From contig NZ_JNYJ01000077.1 of the NCBI RefSeq assembly GCF_000716715.1, forward strand, positions 1 through 25,950: a DNA stretch of 25,950 bases. Reading direction: 5' to 3'. The stretch's first letter is position 1. The number at the start of each line of letters is the position of its first letter. This DNA is from Dactylosporangium aurantiacum (lineage in GTDB: Bacteria > Actinomycetota > Actinomycetes > Mycobacteriales > Micromonosporaceae). This document shows, one piece after another, positions 15,193 to 22,784 of the stretch. The notes below the pieces were generated by a model. It did no database searches. It was not told where the DNA came from and saw only the letters and a program-made list of their open reading frames with translations. The translations under genes and the position numbers were made by a program.

Positions 15193-15423
15193 ATGCTCGC
15201 CTTACTGCACGGCCTCGGGCGCCGGCGAGAAGCCGTCGAGCTTTTCGAGCAGCTGCTCGACCTGCGCAAAGACGTCGGCCTCCTCGCGGAGGACTACGAC
15301 CCCCTCTACCGTCGTCAGCTCGGCAACACCCCGCAGGCGTTCAGCCTCGTCGGCCTGGTGAACTCTGCCCGGCGCCTCAACGGCACGGACACCCGCACGA
15401 TGTCGACGACTCACGACCGTTGA
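15193..15423 (+). pseudogene. C-terminal remnant of a GH15 glycoside hydrolase
   Basis: About 75 residues match the end of GH15 glucoamylase/trehalase-like enzymes: LLHGLGRRREAVELFEQLLD, LRKDVGLLAEDYDPLYRRQL, then GNTPQAFSLVGLVNSARRLN, corresponding to the GNFPQAFSH.LVNTA end of the family. The catalytic domain and everything upstream are missing, since the 5' side runs directly into the start of the divergent sigma factor gene. The ATG at 15193 is probably an internal Met codon. It looks like the stump left by a deletion or rearrangement that brought the sigma gene in. Confidence 0.75.
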
Positions 15424-15649
15424 CGGCGGGCGAGGCGGCCGGCCGCCGGGATGCACCGCTCGCCGTGGCCGTCGAGGCACCGCCGACCGGCTGAAGCAAC
15501 CCGCGACCGCGGCGAGGACGGCGACCGCCGGGAAGGGCCACGGCACCGGCGCGCCGCAACCCGCTCACGGCCGGCCGGCGTTCATCGCATGGCCGGGCAC
15601 CGTCGTCGGGGCCCGGCGCGTGACGGCGGCGCTCCGGCGTGCCGGGACT

Positions 15650-15675
15650 GCCTCGTGCCGGATCAGGCACGAGGC
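15650..15675. terminator. Hairpin across the ClC stop codon
   Basis: GCCTCGTGCC at 15650-15659 pairs exactly with GGCACGAGGC at 15666-15675, with loop GGATCA. The ClC stop (15663-15665) lies in the loop. A second, weaker pair (GCCGGGC at 15592-15598 with GCCCGGC at 15611-15617) follows downstream on the minus strand. Together they probably end the ClC transcript. Confidence 0.65.
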
Positions 15676-17414
15676 ATCGGCTTCCTGGTGATCGCGGCGA
15701 GGATGTCCCGGTGGGTCACCCAGCCGACGAGCGCGTCGTCCCGCTCGACCGGCACGCCGGGCCCGCCGGAGCGGACCACGGCGTCGAGGGCTTCGTCGAG
15801 TGGCTGACCGGCCCGCAGTACAGGCACGCTGGAAGCCAGATCGCCGGCCGTCACCCCGTCGGACCCGTCCCGCACCGCCCGTTCGACCTCGACTGCGGGT
15901 ACGACGCCGCGCAACCTGCCACGCTCGTCCACCACCGGCATCGCGTCGTACCGCCCTTCGGCGAACCGGACGACGACCTCCGCCAGTGTCGCACCGGCGG
16001 GGAGCGCCGCTGGGACGGCACCCGCGATCGCGCCGACGGTCGGCGACCGTCCGGGCTCAGCGTCGCGGCCCAGGTCGACGCCGCGCCGGTGGAGTTTGCG
16101 GGTGTAGATCGTGTCGGCCGACAGCAGCCGCGAGGTTCCCGCCGCCAGCGCCACCGCAACCATCAGCGGAAGCACGACGGAGTACTCACCGGTCAGCTCG
16201 AACACCATCACCACGGCGGTGATCGGCGTGCGGGCTGCACCCGCGAAGACCGCTCCCATGCCCACCAGCGCGTATGCGCCCACGGGGGCGGTCCGTCCCG
16301 GCATGGCCACATGCGCGGCGTCACCGATGGCCGCGCCGAGCATCGCACCGATGAACAAAGTCGGACCGAACACCCCGCCGGAGCCGCCGATGCCGATCGT
16401 CAGGCTCGTCGCCACCACCTTGCCGGCCAGCAGCACCAGCAGCACCAGCAGGGGGAGTCCACCGGTCACCGCCTTATTCAGCACCGGGTAGCCGACGCCG
16501 TACAGTTGCGGAACGGCGAGCAGTAGCCCGCCGAGCAGCAGCCCGCCGACTGCCGGACGCAGCCACTCCGGACCGCGCCAGCATCGATCGCAGAGGTCTT
16601 CGACCAGGTACAGCGTCCGGCTGAACCCGACTCCGACGGCCGCGGCGACGAGGCCCACACCCGCGTACCACAGGTACTCGATCGGTGACGTGACCCGGAA
16701 CTCCGGAAGATTCAGAAATGGATGGTCGCCGATGATCGCCCGGCTGATCGCGCTGGACGTCACCGACGCAAGTACGACCGCGGCGAAGGACTCGACGGCG
16801 AAGTCGGCAAGGATCAGCTCAAGAGCGAAGAAGACCGCCGCGATCGGCGCGTTGAAGGTCGCTGACACCGCGCCGGCAGCCCCCGCGGCCACCAGCAGCC
16901 GCAGCCGGGAGGCCGGCAGGCGCACCAGTTGACCGACCGCCGACGCCAGCGCAGATCCGACCTGCACGATTGGCCCCTCCCGCCCGACCGATCCTCCTCC
17001 GCCGATACACAACGCACTGGCCACCGACTTCACCAGCGCCACCCGGGGCCGGATGCGGCCGCCATGGGCGGCGACCGCGTACATCACCTCCGGCACGCCA
17101 TGACCGCGAGCCTCACGTGCACCGAGGTGGATCAACGGCCCGTACACCAGACCAGACAACACGGGTACCGCCACGACGAACCAGGGCCCGGCCCACCGCA
17201 GCCATCCGTGCCCGGAGCCGGTGTGGGCGCTGTAGTCCGACCACCCGCTGAACACCTGTGTGGCGGCGGTCACCAACCAACGGAAGCCGACCGCACCGAG
17301 GCTCGAACCGGCCCCCACGGCCACCGCCAGCACCAGGAGACCGGCCGAGCTGCCCCGCAACCGGTCCCACGTCAGCAGGTACCGCTCCTGAGGTACGCGC
17401 ATTGAAAGCTGCAT
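15663..17414 (-). CDS. ClC-family chloride channel/transporter with CBS domains
   Basis: Membrane anion transporter, 583 residues, with a ClC core (about 20-430) and two cytoplasmic CBS domains (about 450-575). Selectivity-filter motifs are GHGVPEVM (104-111; His where GSGIP has Ser), GSVGREGPIVQVGSA with gating glutamate E146, and GMGAVFAGAARTPITAVVMV followed by FELTGEYSVVLPL with the pore tyrosine. At the place of the E. coli proton glutamate 203 there is leucine (FFALELIL, L200), as in channels rather than H+/Cl- exchangers, so passive conduction is possible. CBS2 ends in GWVTHRDIL. Two start codons (17412-17414 and 17400-17402) are possible; neither has a clear ribosome binding site. Palindromes lie immediately upstream. 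Confidence 0.95.
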   Translation of the reverse strand: MQLSMRVPQERYLLTWDRLRGSSAGLLVLAVAVGAGSSLGAVGFRWLVTAATQVFSGWSDYSAHTGSGHGWLRWAGPWFVVAVPVLSGLVYGPLIHLGAREARGHGVPEVMYAVAAHGGRIRPRVALVKSVASALCIGGGGSVGREGPIVQVGSALASAVGQLVRLPASRLRLLVAAGAAGAVSATFNAPIAAVFFALELILADFAVESFAAVVLASVTSSAISRAIIGDHPFLNLPEFRVTSPIEYLWYAGVGLVAAAVGVGFSRTLYLVEDLCDRCWRGPEWLRPAVGGLLLGGLLLAVPQLYGVGYPVLNKAVTGGLPLLVLLVLLAGKVVATSLTIGIGGSGGVFGPTLFIGAMLGAAIGDAAHVAMPGRTAPVGAYALVGMGAVFAGAARTPITAVVMVFELTGEYSVVLPLMVAVALAAGTSRLLSADTIYTRKLHRRGVDLGRDAEPGRSPTVGAIAGAVPAALPAGATLAEVVVRFAEGRYDAMPVVDERGRLRGVVPAVEVERAVRDGSDGVTAGDLASSVPVLRAGQPLDEALDAVVRSGGPGVPVERDDALVGWVTHRDILAAITRKPMPRA

Positions 17415-17416
17415 AG

Positions 17417-17446
17417 TGCAATCATTGCAGCATGAATGCGTTCATG
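17417..17446. promoter_or_regulatory. Two tandem palindromes upstream of the ClC gene
   Basis: TGCAAT-C-ATTGCA (17417-17429) and CATGAA-TGCG-TTCATG (17431-17446) are both perfect inverted repeats, lying 2 bases before the ATG at 17414 on the minus strand. Such placement would let a dimeric regulator block transcription or initiation. Confidence 0.6.
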
Positions 17447-17571
17447 ACGAAGCACCGTGTGGACCATGCCCGCCGAGAGCGGGGGCACACGGCAACAACC
17501 CCCGACTCGCCCGTTCGACACGCCATACGTCGGCACCGTCGTGCGCTCGTCACCGGCGGACTCGGGGTTGA

Positions 17572-17940
17572 TCAGGGGAACTTTCGCACCACGTACGTGA
17601 CCGCGATCGCCGCGGTGACCGTGACGATGCCGGCGGTGAGCAACGCCGGTCCGTGGCCAGACGGCGGCACCCTGCCATCGAGGACCGCCCGCCGTACGGC
17701 ACGGTAGCGCAGATAGCCGGCCACGCTGGTGAGGCTGCCCAACATGAACAGCGCGATACCGATGAGCGACAGCACGCGATGGCGCCCAGTGAGCTGGATC
17801 AACGCGACGCCATCGGCGAGCAACGTGAGTGCCGTGCGCAGCCACGCCAGCAGCGTCCGTTCGTTTGCGAGCAGGACCGCCACGTCGACACCCGGCGCGG
17901 GCTCGCCGTCCTCGTGCCCGCGGAACCGATGGGCATCCAC
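17572..17940 (-). CDS. DUF202 family membrane protein (YidH-like)
   Basis: 122 residues from GTG at 17938-17940, with AGGTGG about 10 bases upstream. The DUF202 signature LANERTLLAWLRTALTLLAD is complete and is followed by GVALIQLTG and membrane helix LSLIGIALFMLGSLTSVAGY; after RYRAVRRAVLDGR comes a third helix, LLTAGIVTVTAAIAVTYVV. Family members are small inner-membrane proteins of unknown role. It is not tightly linked to the ClC gene (157 bases apart) but has the same orientation. The N-terminus is acidic and soluble. Confidence 0.85.
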   Translation of the reverse strand: MDAHRFRGHEDGEPAPGVDVAVLLANERTLLAWLRTALTLLADGVALIQLTGRHRVLSLIGIALFMLGSLTSVAGYLRYRAVRRAVLDGRVPPSGHGPALLTAGIVTVTAAIAVTYVVRKFP

Positions 17941-18100
17941 CAGCCGAGCACCACCTGACCATCATCGTTTCGCGCCCGCCCGTGGCCGGGCGGCACCTGA
18001 TGATCCAAACGGCGGTCGAACGGTGGACCTGAGCGATGTCGCCGCTCCACACCCACCACCGCGGCCCCAGCCATCGTCGGCGCCACTTGCTTGCGCAGAC

Positions 18101-18136
18101 CTGAACAGATGTTTAGTATACTGAACATGAGTTCAG
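18101..18136. promoter_or_regulatory. TetR operator array overlapping promoter and start codon
   Basis: Four half-sites sit exactly 10 bases apart: CTGAAC (18101), GTTTAG (18111), CTGAAC (18121), GTTCAG (18131). They build CTGAACA-GA-TGTTTAG (one mismatch), GTTTAGTATACTGAAC (one mismatch) and CTGAAC-ATGA-GTTCAG (perfect). The central one contains TATACT (18117-18122), a good -10 box just before the TetR ATG. This is an ideal autoregulatory operator, and the transcript is probably leaderless. Confidence 0.8.
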
Positions 18137-18765
18137 CTTTGGAAGAAGGAGATCTTACCGGCAGGGCGAGCATCCGAAACGCGGCGCTCCGTCTGTTCGC
18201 CGAGCGGGGGCACGACGCCGTCACCATGCGGGAGATCGCCGCCGCCGCCGGGGTGTCCCCGGCGCTGGTCGTGCACCACTTCGGCAGCAAGGACGGGTTG
18301 CGCGCGGCGGTGGACAGCTATGCGGCGCAGGCGTTCGACGCGTTGTTCTCGATGGACGAGCGTGACCTGGCGCAGATGTTGACCAGCGGCAACTCCGTGT
18401 CGATCGCCGACGTGTTCGCACGAACATTTCCACGTGGATCGCCGCTGCCTGCGTACCTGCGGCGCCTGCTCCTGGTCAACGACCCCACGGGTGCGGCCTT
18501 GTTCGGACGATGGTTCGCCCTCACCCGCCGGCTGCTCGATGCCATGACCGACATGGGGGCCGCCAGGCCCTGCGGGGATCCCTCGGTCCGCGCGGCGTTC
18601 TTCCTCGTCAATGACCTGGCGTTGATCCTGCTGAGAAACCAGGTCGCCGCCGCGATCGGCGTCGACCCCCTGACGCCCGAGGGCGTGGCCCGCTGGGCCA
18701 AGGAGGTCACCACCATCTACACCACGGGCGCGTTGGTCCACGTGCCCGGAGAGGAGCAGTCGTGA
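18127..18765 (+). CDS. TetR family regulator of the downstream ABC exporter
   Basis: 212 residues. An upstream in-frame TTG/ATG region exists, but the ATG at 18127 lies inside the operator and directly after a -10 box, and the family N-terminus fits. The HTH (about 18-65) reads IRNAALRLFAERGHDAVTMR, then EIAAAAGVSPALVVHHFGSK. The ligand-binding part (70-210) is not diagnostic; no ligand can be named. The stop overlaps the GTG of the ATPase (GTGA at 18762-18765), so regulator, ATPase and permease form one operon that the regulator probably represses until an exported compound binds it. Confidence 0.93.
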   Translation: MSSALEEGDLTGRASIRNAALRLFAERGHDAVTMREIAAAAGVSPALVVHHFGSKDGLRAAVDSYAAQAFDALFSMDERDLAQMLTSGNSVSIADVFARTFPRGSPLPAYLRRLLLVNDPTGAALFGRWFALTRRLLDAMTDMGAARPCGDPSVRAAFFLVNDLALILLRNQVAAAIGVDPLTPEGVARWAKEVTTIYTTGALVHVPGEEQS

Positions 18766-19685
18766 GCCGGCCTGTCATCCACATCAATGCCTTGACCAAG
18801 ACGTTCGGCAAGGTGCGCGCGATCGACGGGCTGGACCTCACGGTGCAGCCGGGCGAGGTGCACGGCTTTCTGGGCCCCAACGGTGCGGGCAAATCCACCA
18901 CCATCCGCATCCTGCTCGGCCTCATCCGAGCCACCGGTGGCCGGGTCGAGGTGTTCGGCACCGACCCGTGGCGCGAGCCCGCCAGATCGAACGAGCGCCT
19001 GGCCTATGTCGCTGGCGACGTCGCCCTGTGGCCGGGCCTGACCGGCGGCCAGTGCCTGGACATTCTGGGCTCGACCCACGGCGGCGTCGACCTGCGGCGC
19101 CGCGACGACCTGATCGAACGCTTCGACCTGGACCCGACGAAACGGATCCGCGACTATTCCAAAGGCAACCGGCAGAAGGTCGCTCTCGTGGCCGCGCTGG
19201 CCGCGGCAGCGGACCTGCTCATCCTCGATGAGCCGACATCCGGGCTCGATCCGCTGATGGAGCAGGCCTTCCAGCAGTGCGTGCGCGAGCGGCGCCAGGA
19301 GGGCGCGACGGTGCTGCTCTCCAGCCACATCCTCGGCGAAGTGGAGGCCCTCGCCGACCGGGTCAGCATCATCCGCCGCGGCCGCACCGTTACCACCGGC
19401 AGCATCGCCGACCTGCGCCGCCACACGCGGACCACGGTTCATGCGGTCACCGCGGCGGTGCCGGACGGGCTGGCACAGGCGGCGGGAGTGGCCGACTGCG
19501 TCTGCGAGACGGTCGACGGTCGGGTCGACACGCGACTCACCATCGACGCCGAGCACCTCAACGCGACGATCGGCAGGCTGCACGCCGCCCGGCTGCTGAC
19601 CTTGACCGTCGCCCCGCCGAGCCTTGACGCGCTGTTCCTGCACACCTATCGGGAGGATGACAAGGTCATGGAGGTCACGCGATGA
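18762..19685 (+). CDS. ABC transporter ATP-binding protein (exporter)
   Basis: Nucleotide-binding subunit, 307 residues from GTG with GAGGAG upstream. Walker A GPNGAGKST is at 38-46, Q-loop region VAGDVALWPGL, signature YSKGNRQKV (variant of LSGGQ), Walker B LLILDEPTSGLDP, and switch histidine in LLSSHILGEVE. A C-terminal domain of about 90 residues after LRRHTRTTVH is usual in drug or antibiotic exporters of the DrrA type. It works with the following permease; its stop overlaps the permease ATG. The substrate is unknown; self-resistance or drug efflux is the usual role. Confidence 0.96.
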   Translation: MSRPVIHINALTKTFGKVRAIDGLDLTVQPGEVHGFLGPNGAGKSTTIRILLGLIRATGGRVEVFGTDPWREPARSNERLAYVAGDVALWPGLTGGQCLDILGSTHGGVDLRRRDDLIERFDLDPTKRIRDYSKGNRQKVALVAALAAAADLLILDEPTSGLDPLMEQAFQQCVRERRQEGATVLLSSHILGEVEALADRVSIIRRGRTVTTGSIADLRRHTRTTVHAVTAAVPDGLAQAAGVADCVCETVDGRVDTRLTIDAEHLNATIGRLHAARLLTLTVAPPSLDALFLHTYREDDKVMEVTR

Positions 19686-21289
19686 CCGCCACGCACCGCA
19701 CGGCGCCGCACCACGGCGGCCTGCGCACCATGGTCGCAGTCGTCTGGCACACTCGTCGCACCAGCATCCTGGTGTGGGTGGCCGCCCTCGCCACGAGCAT
19801 GACCGGGACCGCCGCCGCCGTCGCCGGGCTCTACGACACCCCGGCCGAGATCCACAGCTATGCCGAGGCAGTCACCTCCGGTAGCGCGCTCGCCGCCATC
19901 AACGGTCACGTGGAAGGCATCGACAGCCTCGGCGGCGTCATCCAGGACGAGTTCGGCTTCCTGGCCTCGTTCCTGCTCCCGCTGCTGGGCATCGCGCTGA
20001 TCGCCGGTTCGACGCGGCGCGAGGAGGCGTCGGGCCGCCTGGAGATGGTGCTCGGCGGCCGCATCCTCAGACATCAGCCCGTCCTTGCCGCTCTCATGGT
20101 CGCCGCCGCGGCGATCCTCGGAACGTCCGCTCTCTTCGCCACTGGGCTGACGCTCACCGGGGTCCCGCCGGCCGGATCCGTCCTCTACAGCGCTGCGCTC
20201 GGTGCGCTGGCATTCGTGTTCGCCGGGTTCGCCGCACTGCTGGCGCAGTTCGTGCGACACGCCCGCGGGGTCTACACCGGCAGCCTCATCGCACTGGTCG
20301 CCGCCTACGTCCTGCGCGGCATCGGCGACACGGCCACCGGCCAGCTGGCCTGGCTCTCGCCGCTCGGCTGGGCCGAGAAGACCGCGCCCTTCGCCGACCA
20401 GCGGTGGTGGGTGCTGGCCGTCCCCGCCACTGTCGGCCTCGCCGAGTCCGGCGCAGCCGTGTGGTTGGCTGCCCGCCGCGACGTCGGCAGCGCCTTGGTG
20501 CGCGGAGGCACGGGACCGGCGCGGGCGAACCGGTTCCGGCGTTCACCTGTCGGCTTCGCCTTGAGCATGCATCTCCCGGCGATCGCCGGCTGGCTGGCAG
20601 GTGGTGTCCTGCTCACGGGCATGATGGGCGCGTTGGCACGCCAGTTCCTCAACGCCATGGCGGGCAACCCCGCGCTGACCGACGCCATGGGCATCGGGGG
20701 CGACCGGCCGCTGGACGGGTTCGTCGCCGCAACCCAGCTCTATGTTGCGCTCATCGGCGCCGGGTACCTCGTCCAGGCCGGCGGGACGCTGCGCACCGAG
20801 GAGGCCGAAGGCCGCCTGGAAACCCGGCTCGGCGGCACCCTCCCCCGAGCCCGCTGGCTGCTCGCCCACGGTGCGGTGCTCGGAGTCGGGCTGGTGCTGG
20901 TGGTCGTCGGCTCATCACTGGTCCTGGCACTGGCCACGGCATGGTCAGTCGGCGACACGGCCGAGGTCGGCGGCACCATGACCGCTGGCCTCGACTACCT
21001 GCCGACACAGCTCGTGTTCGGCGGCATCGCTCTGGCCCTGTTCGGGCTGTGGCCGCGCGGCTTCGCCCTGGCCTGGGCAGCGTTCGCGGTGGCCGCCTTC
21101 ATCGCCCTGCTCGGCCCTGGCCTGAACCTCGCGCCGTGGATACTCGACCTCGCCCCCACCACCCATGTCGGCAACCCACCGCTGGGCACCGTCAACGCCA
21201 CCGCCCTGGCCACGCTGACCGCTGTCGCCACCGGGCTGACGCTGTGCGGGCTCATCGGATTCCACCGCCGTGACATCCCGCGCGCGTGA
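19682..21289 (+). CDS. Double-length ABC-2 type permease
   Basis: Membrane partner of the preceding ATPase, 535 residues, about 12 hydrophobic segments, roughly twice a simple six-helix ABC-2 permease. The two halves are related: each has, after its second helix, an amphipathic segment with the same pattern, TRREEASGRLEMVLGG (111-126) and LRTEEAEGRLETRLGG (370-385). So the gene looks like an internal duplication giving a complete transmembrane unit in one chain. The start ATG overlaps the ATPase stop. Typical of actinobacterial multidrug or polyketide exporters; the substrate is not predictable. Confidence 0.92.
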   Translation: MTATHRTAPHHGGLRTMVAVVWHTRRTSILVWVAALATSMTGTAAAVAGLYDTPAEIHSYAEAVTSGSALAAINGHVEGIDSLGGVIQDEFGFLASFLLPLLGIALIAGSTRREEASGRLEMVLGGRILRHQPVLAALMVAAAAILGTSALFATGLTLTGVPPAGSVLYSAALGALAFVFAGFAALLAQFVRHARGVYTGSLIALVAAYVLRGIGDTATGQLAWLSPLGWAEKTAPFADQRWWVLAVPATVGLAESGAAVWLAARRDVGSALVRGGTGPARANRFRRSPVGFALSMHLPAIAGWLAGGVLLTGMMGALARQFLNAMAGNPALTDAMGIGGDRPLDGFVAATQLYVALIGAGYLVQAGGTLRTEEAEGRLETRLGGTLPRARWLLAHGAVLGVGLVLVVVGSSLVLALATAWSVGDTAEVGGTMTAGLDYLPTQLVFGGIALALFGLWPRGFALAWAAFAVAAFIALLGPGLNLAPWILDLAPTTHVGNPPLGTVNATALATLTAVATGLTLCGLIGFHRRDIPRA

Positions 21290-21311
21290 CCCAGTCGCCG
21301 AGGACTCCACA

Positions 21312-21370
21312 CGGACGCGGACCCTGGTGGCGTCCGCCGTCACGCGGGCGGGGCGACGGCCCCCGTCGCC
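21312..21370. terminator. Pair of hairpins after the ABC exporter operon
   Basis: CGGACGC (21312-21318) pairs with GCGTCCG (21330-21336), and GGCGACGG (21352-21359) pairs with CCGTCGCC (21363-21370) across a 3-base loop. They start 23 bases after the permease stop; no T tract. Confidence 0.6.
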
Positions 21371-21423
21371 GGTCACCCGATGCCCTATGCTGTCCCGGAC
21401 AGTTGTGTTGATGCAATGATTCG

Positions 21424-21458
21424 TCCCTGGCACACTAAGGATCATGGTGTGCCAGGGA
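21424..21458. repeat. Perfect 12-bp hairpin upstream of the response-regulator remnant
   Basis: TCCCTGGCACAC (21424-21435) pairs exactly with GTGTGCCAGGGA (21447-21458), with an 11-base loop. It lies 49 bases before the GTG of the response-regulator fragment. It could be a leader hairpin, a terminator from the left or a binding site. Confidence 0.6.
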
Positions 21459-21507
21459 AGTCTGGTCGGCGACGGCAGCATGTTGACCAGACAAGGAAGT
21501 GACATCA

Positions 21508-21670
21508 GTGACGCGGAACCCGATTCACACCGATCGCCCCGATGCCGATGACCCGATATTCCCAGGCACACCGCTGCCACTGGCCAGCATTCTCCTGGTC
21601 GAGGACGATCCCGGCGACGTCGCCTACACCCTCGACGAGTTCCGCGAGCACCGCCGCGCCCTGAAGTCCC
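21508..21670 (+). pseudogene. Response-regulator receiver domain, N-terminal fragment
   Basis: The GTG at 21508 has AAGGAA nine bases upstream. After a 25-residue leader the frame reads LASILLVEDDPGDVAYTLDE then FREHRRA, which is the first strand and helix of a receiver domain of the Rcp1-like single-domain type, with the acidic pair EDD. The sequence becomes unrecognisable near 21660, before the phospho-acceptor aspartate, so it cannot signal. No histidine kinase is nearby. Confidence 0.65.
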
Positions 21671-21744
21671 GGGCGGTCACCGACGCGTTGCGGCAGCGTT
21701 GCACGGCCGATGCGGCAACCCGTCACCATGCCCAGCATCGCACA

Positions 21745-21754
21745 ATAGTTGCAT
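21745..21754. promoter_or_regulatory. ATAGTTGCAT motif before the truncated MarR
   Basis: This decamer is identical to 13544-13553 and lies 149 bases before the MarR fragment, in an AT-richer stretch (CACAATAGTTGCATACACAC). The place is equivalent to that of 11586-11598 before the intact MarR gene. Confidence 0.4.
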
Positions 21755-21893
21755 ACACACAATCCAATGTCATCGCTCCCGCGACAGGGCACACCGCTAC
21801 CTGGCGGCAGGCCGACGACCGCGCCGACGGGAGCGGTCGGCCGAGGACCGCCGGGGTCGCCGAGCGCCACCGCACACATGCCACCGTGGTTGG

Positions 21894-22187
21894 ATGGCAC
21901 GACCGACCGCGTCCCCTGACGGGCCCGACGACGGGCTCGCCGACGCGCTGCTGTCGATCAGCCGGGCGACGGTGACCCTCGCTGCCCGCAATCTCAACCA
22001 GCTCGACGCCGACGTGACGCTGCAGCAGTACCGCACACTGGTCATCCTGACCTGCGGCGGCCATGCCAACGGCGACGTCGCCGCGGGCGCCGGCGGCAGG
22101 TTCAGCGGTCCGGCGGCCGACGCTGCTCATCGCCGGTGTACGCCGATGGCGTCTCAGCGGGTGAGGGTACCGGCGACAGCGTGGTAG
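21894..22187 (+). pseudogene. Truncated MarR family regulator (paralogue)
   Basis: From ATG at 21894 the frame reads DDGLADALLSISRATVTLAA, then LDADVTLQQYRTLVILTCGG and DVAA, closely following the MarR protein at 11758 (DPDVTLPQYRALVVLAARGP). Homology fades near 22085, at the start of the recognition helix, and the frame then runs as junk to 22187 across the antisense end of the nuoN fragment. It therefore lacks the DNA-reading part. It is evidence of an older duplication of the MarR/nuo locus. Confidence 0.7.
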
Positions 22188-22465
22188 ATCGGCCCGGAGG
22201 CCACGCCCAGCGCGAGGGCCGCGGCGGCGGCCAGCCCGATCGTGGCGAGGAGCGTGCGTCGCAGCGCCGGTGGTGCGAAGGCGTCAGCCGCGGGTGGGTG
22301 TTCGGCGCGGAAGGCCGGGACGAGCCAGCGCAGGTAGTAGGAGAGACTGGCAACGGTGTTGACGGCGGCCACGGCGACCAGCCACGCCCTGCCGCCGTCC
22401 CAGGCGGCGGTGAAGACGGAGAGCTTGCCGACGAACACGGCGGTCGGTGGGGTGCCGACCAGGCC
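22154..22465 (-). pseudogene. Second copy of the nuoN 3' end (103 residues)
   Basis: The protein matches the C-terminus of the NuoN at 2613-4016 from GLVGTPPTAVFVGKLSVFTA onward: 39 of the first 48 residues are identical by hand count, including the TM12 lysine, and the end (GVASGPIYHAVAGTLTR) keeps the pattern of its partner. It ends in a proper TGA (22154-22156). On its 5' side homology stops abruptly at 22466, where unrelated plus-strand zinc-ribbon sequence begins. The frame upstream is not coding. The copies differ enough that this is an old or independently acquired piece, not a recent repeat. Confidence 0.88.
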
Positions 22466-22636
22466 GGTTCCCGGCCGCACCTGTCGTGCGACGTCTGCGG
22501 CGTATCGTTCTCCTATCTCACGGGTGTTGCCCTGCCTGCCGAGGCGGGCTGGCCGGCAGCCCGCCGCCGCGGCTGGCAGTGTGAGGAGCTGGGCGGCATT
22601 GCGTGGCACCGCTGTCCTGCGTGTGCACAGCGGTAG
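22466..22636 (+). pseudogene. C-terminal piece of a small zinc-ribbon protein
   Basis: Fifty-six residues ending in TAG, with two metal-binding pairs: CDVC near the beginning and CPAC near the end, with VSFSYLTGVALPAEAGW and RRGWQCEELGGIAWH between. No start codon lies between the nuoN junction and CDVC, so the gene has lost its 5' end. Function unknown; spacing of the Cys pairs suggests a structural zinc site. Confidence 0.5.
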
Positions 22637-22784
22637 GCGCCAGCAACGACGAGCGGTCGCCAGTTGGACCGGCGCCGTCACCGAGCACCACGAGGAACGC
22701 GACGTTCGACGCGTGACGCAGGTCGGCGGCGAGCCGGGTCGCCGTCTCGGAAGACCGGCCTCCGCGGACATGCCGTCACGGTGG

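Noticed and set aside
22650..22770. Minus-strand reading SSETATRLAADLRHASNVAF then LVVLGDGAG
   Set aside because: It looks protein-like but has no start, family or clear end; too short to support a feature.
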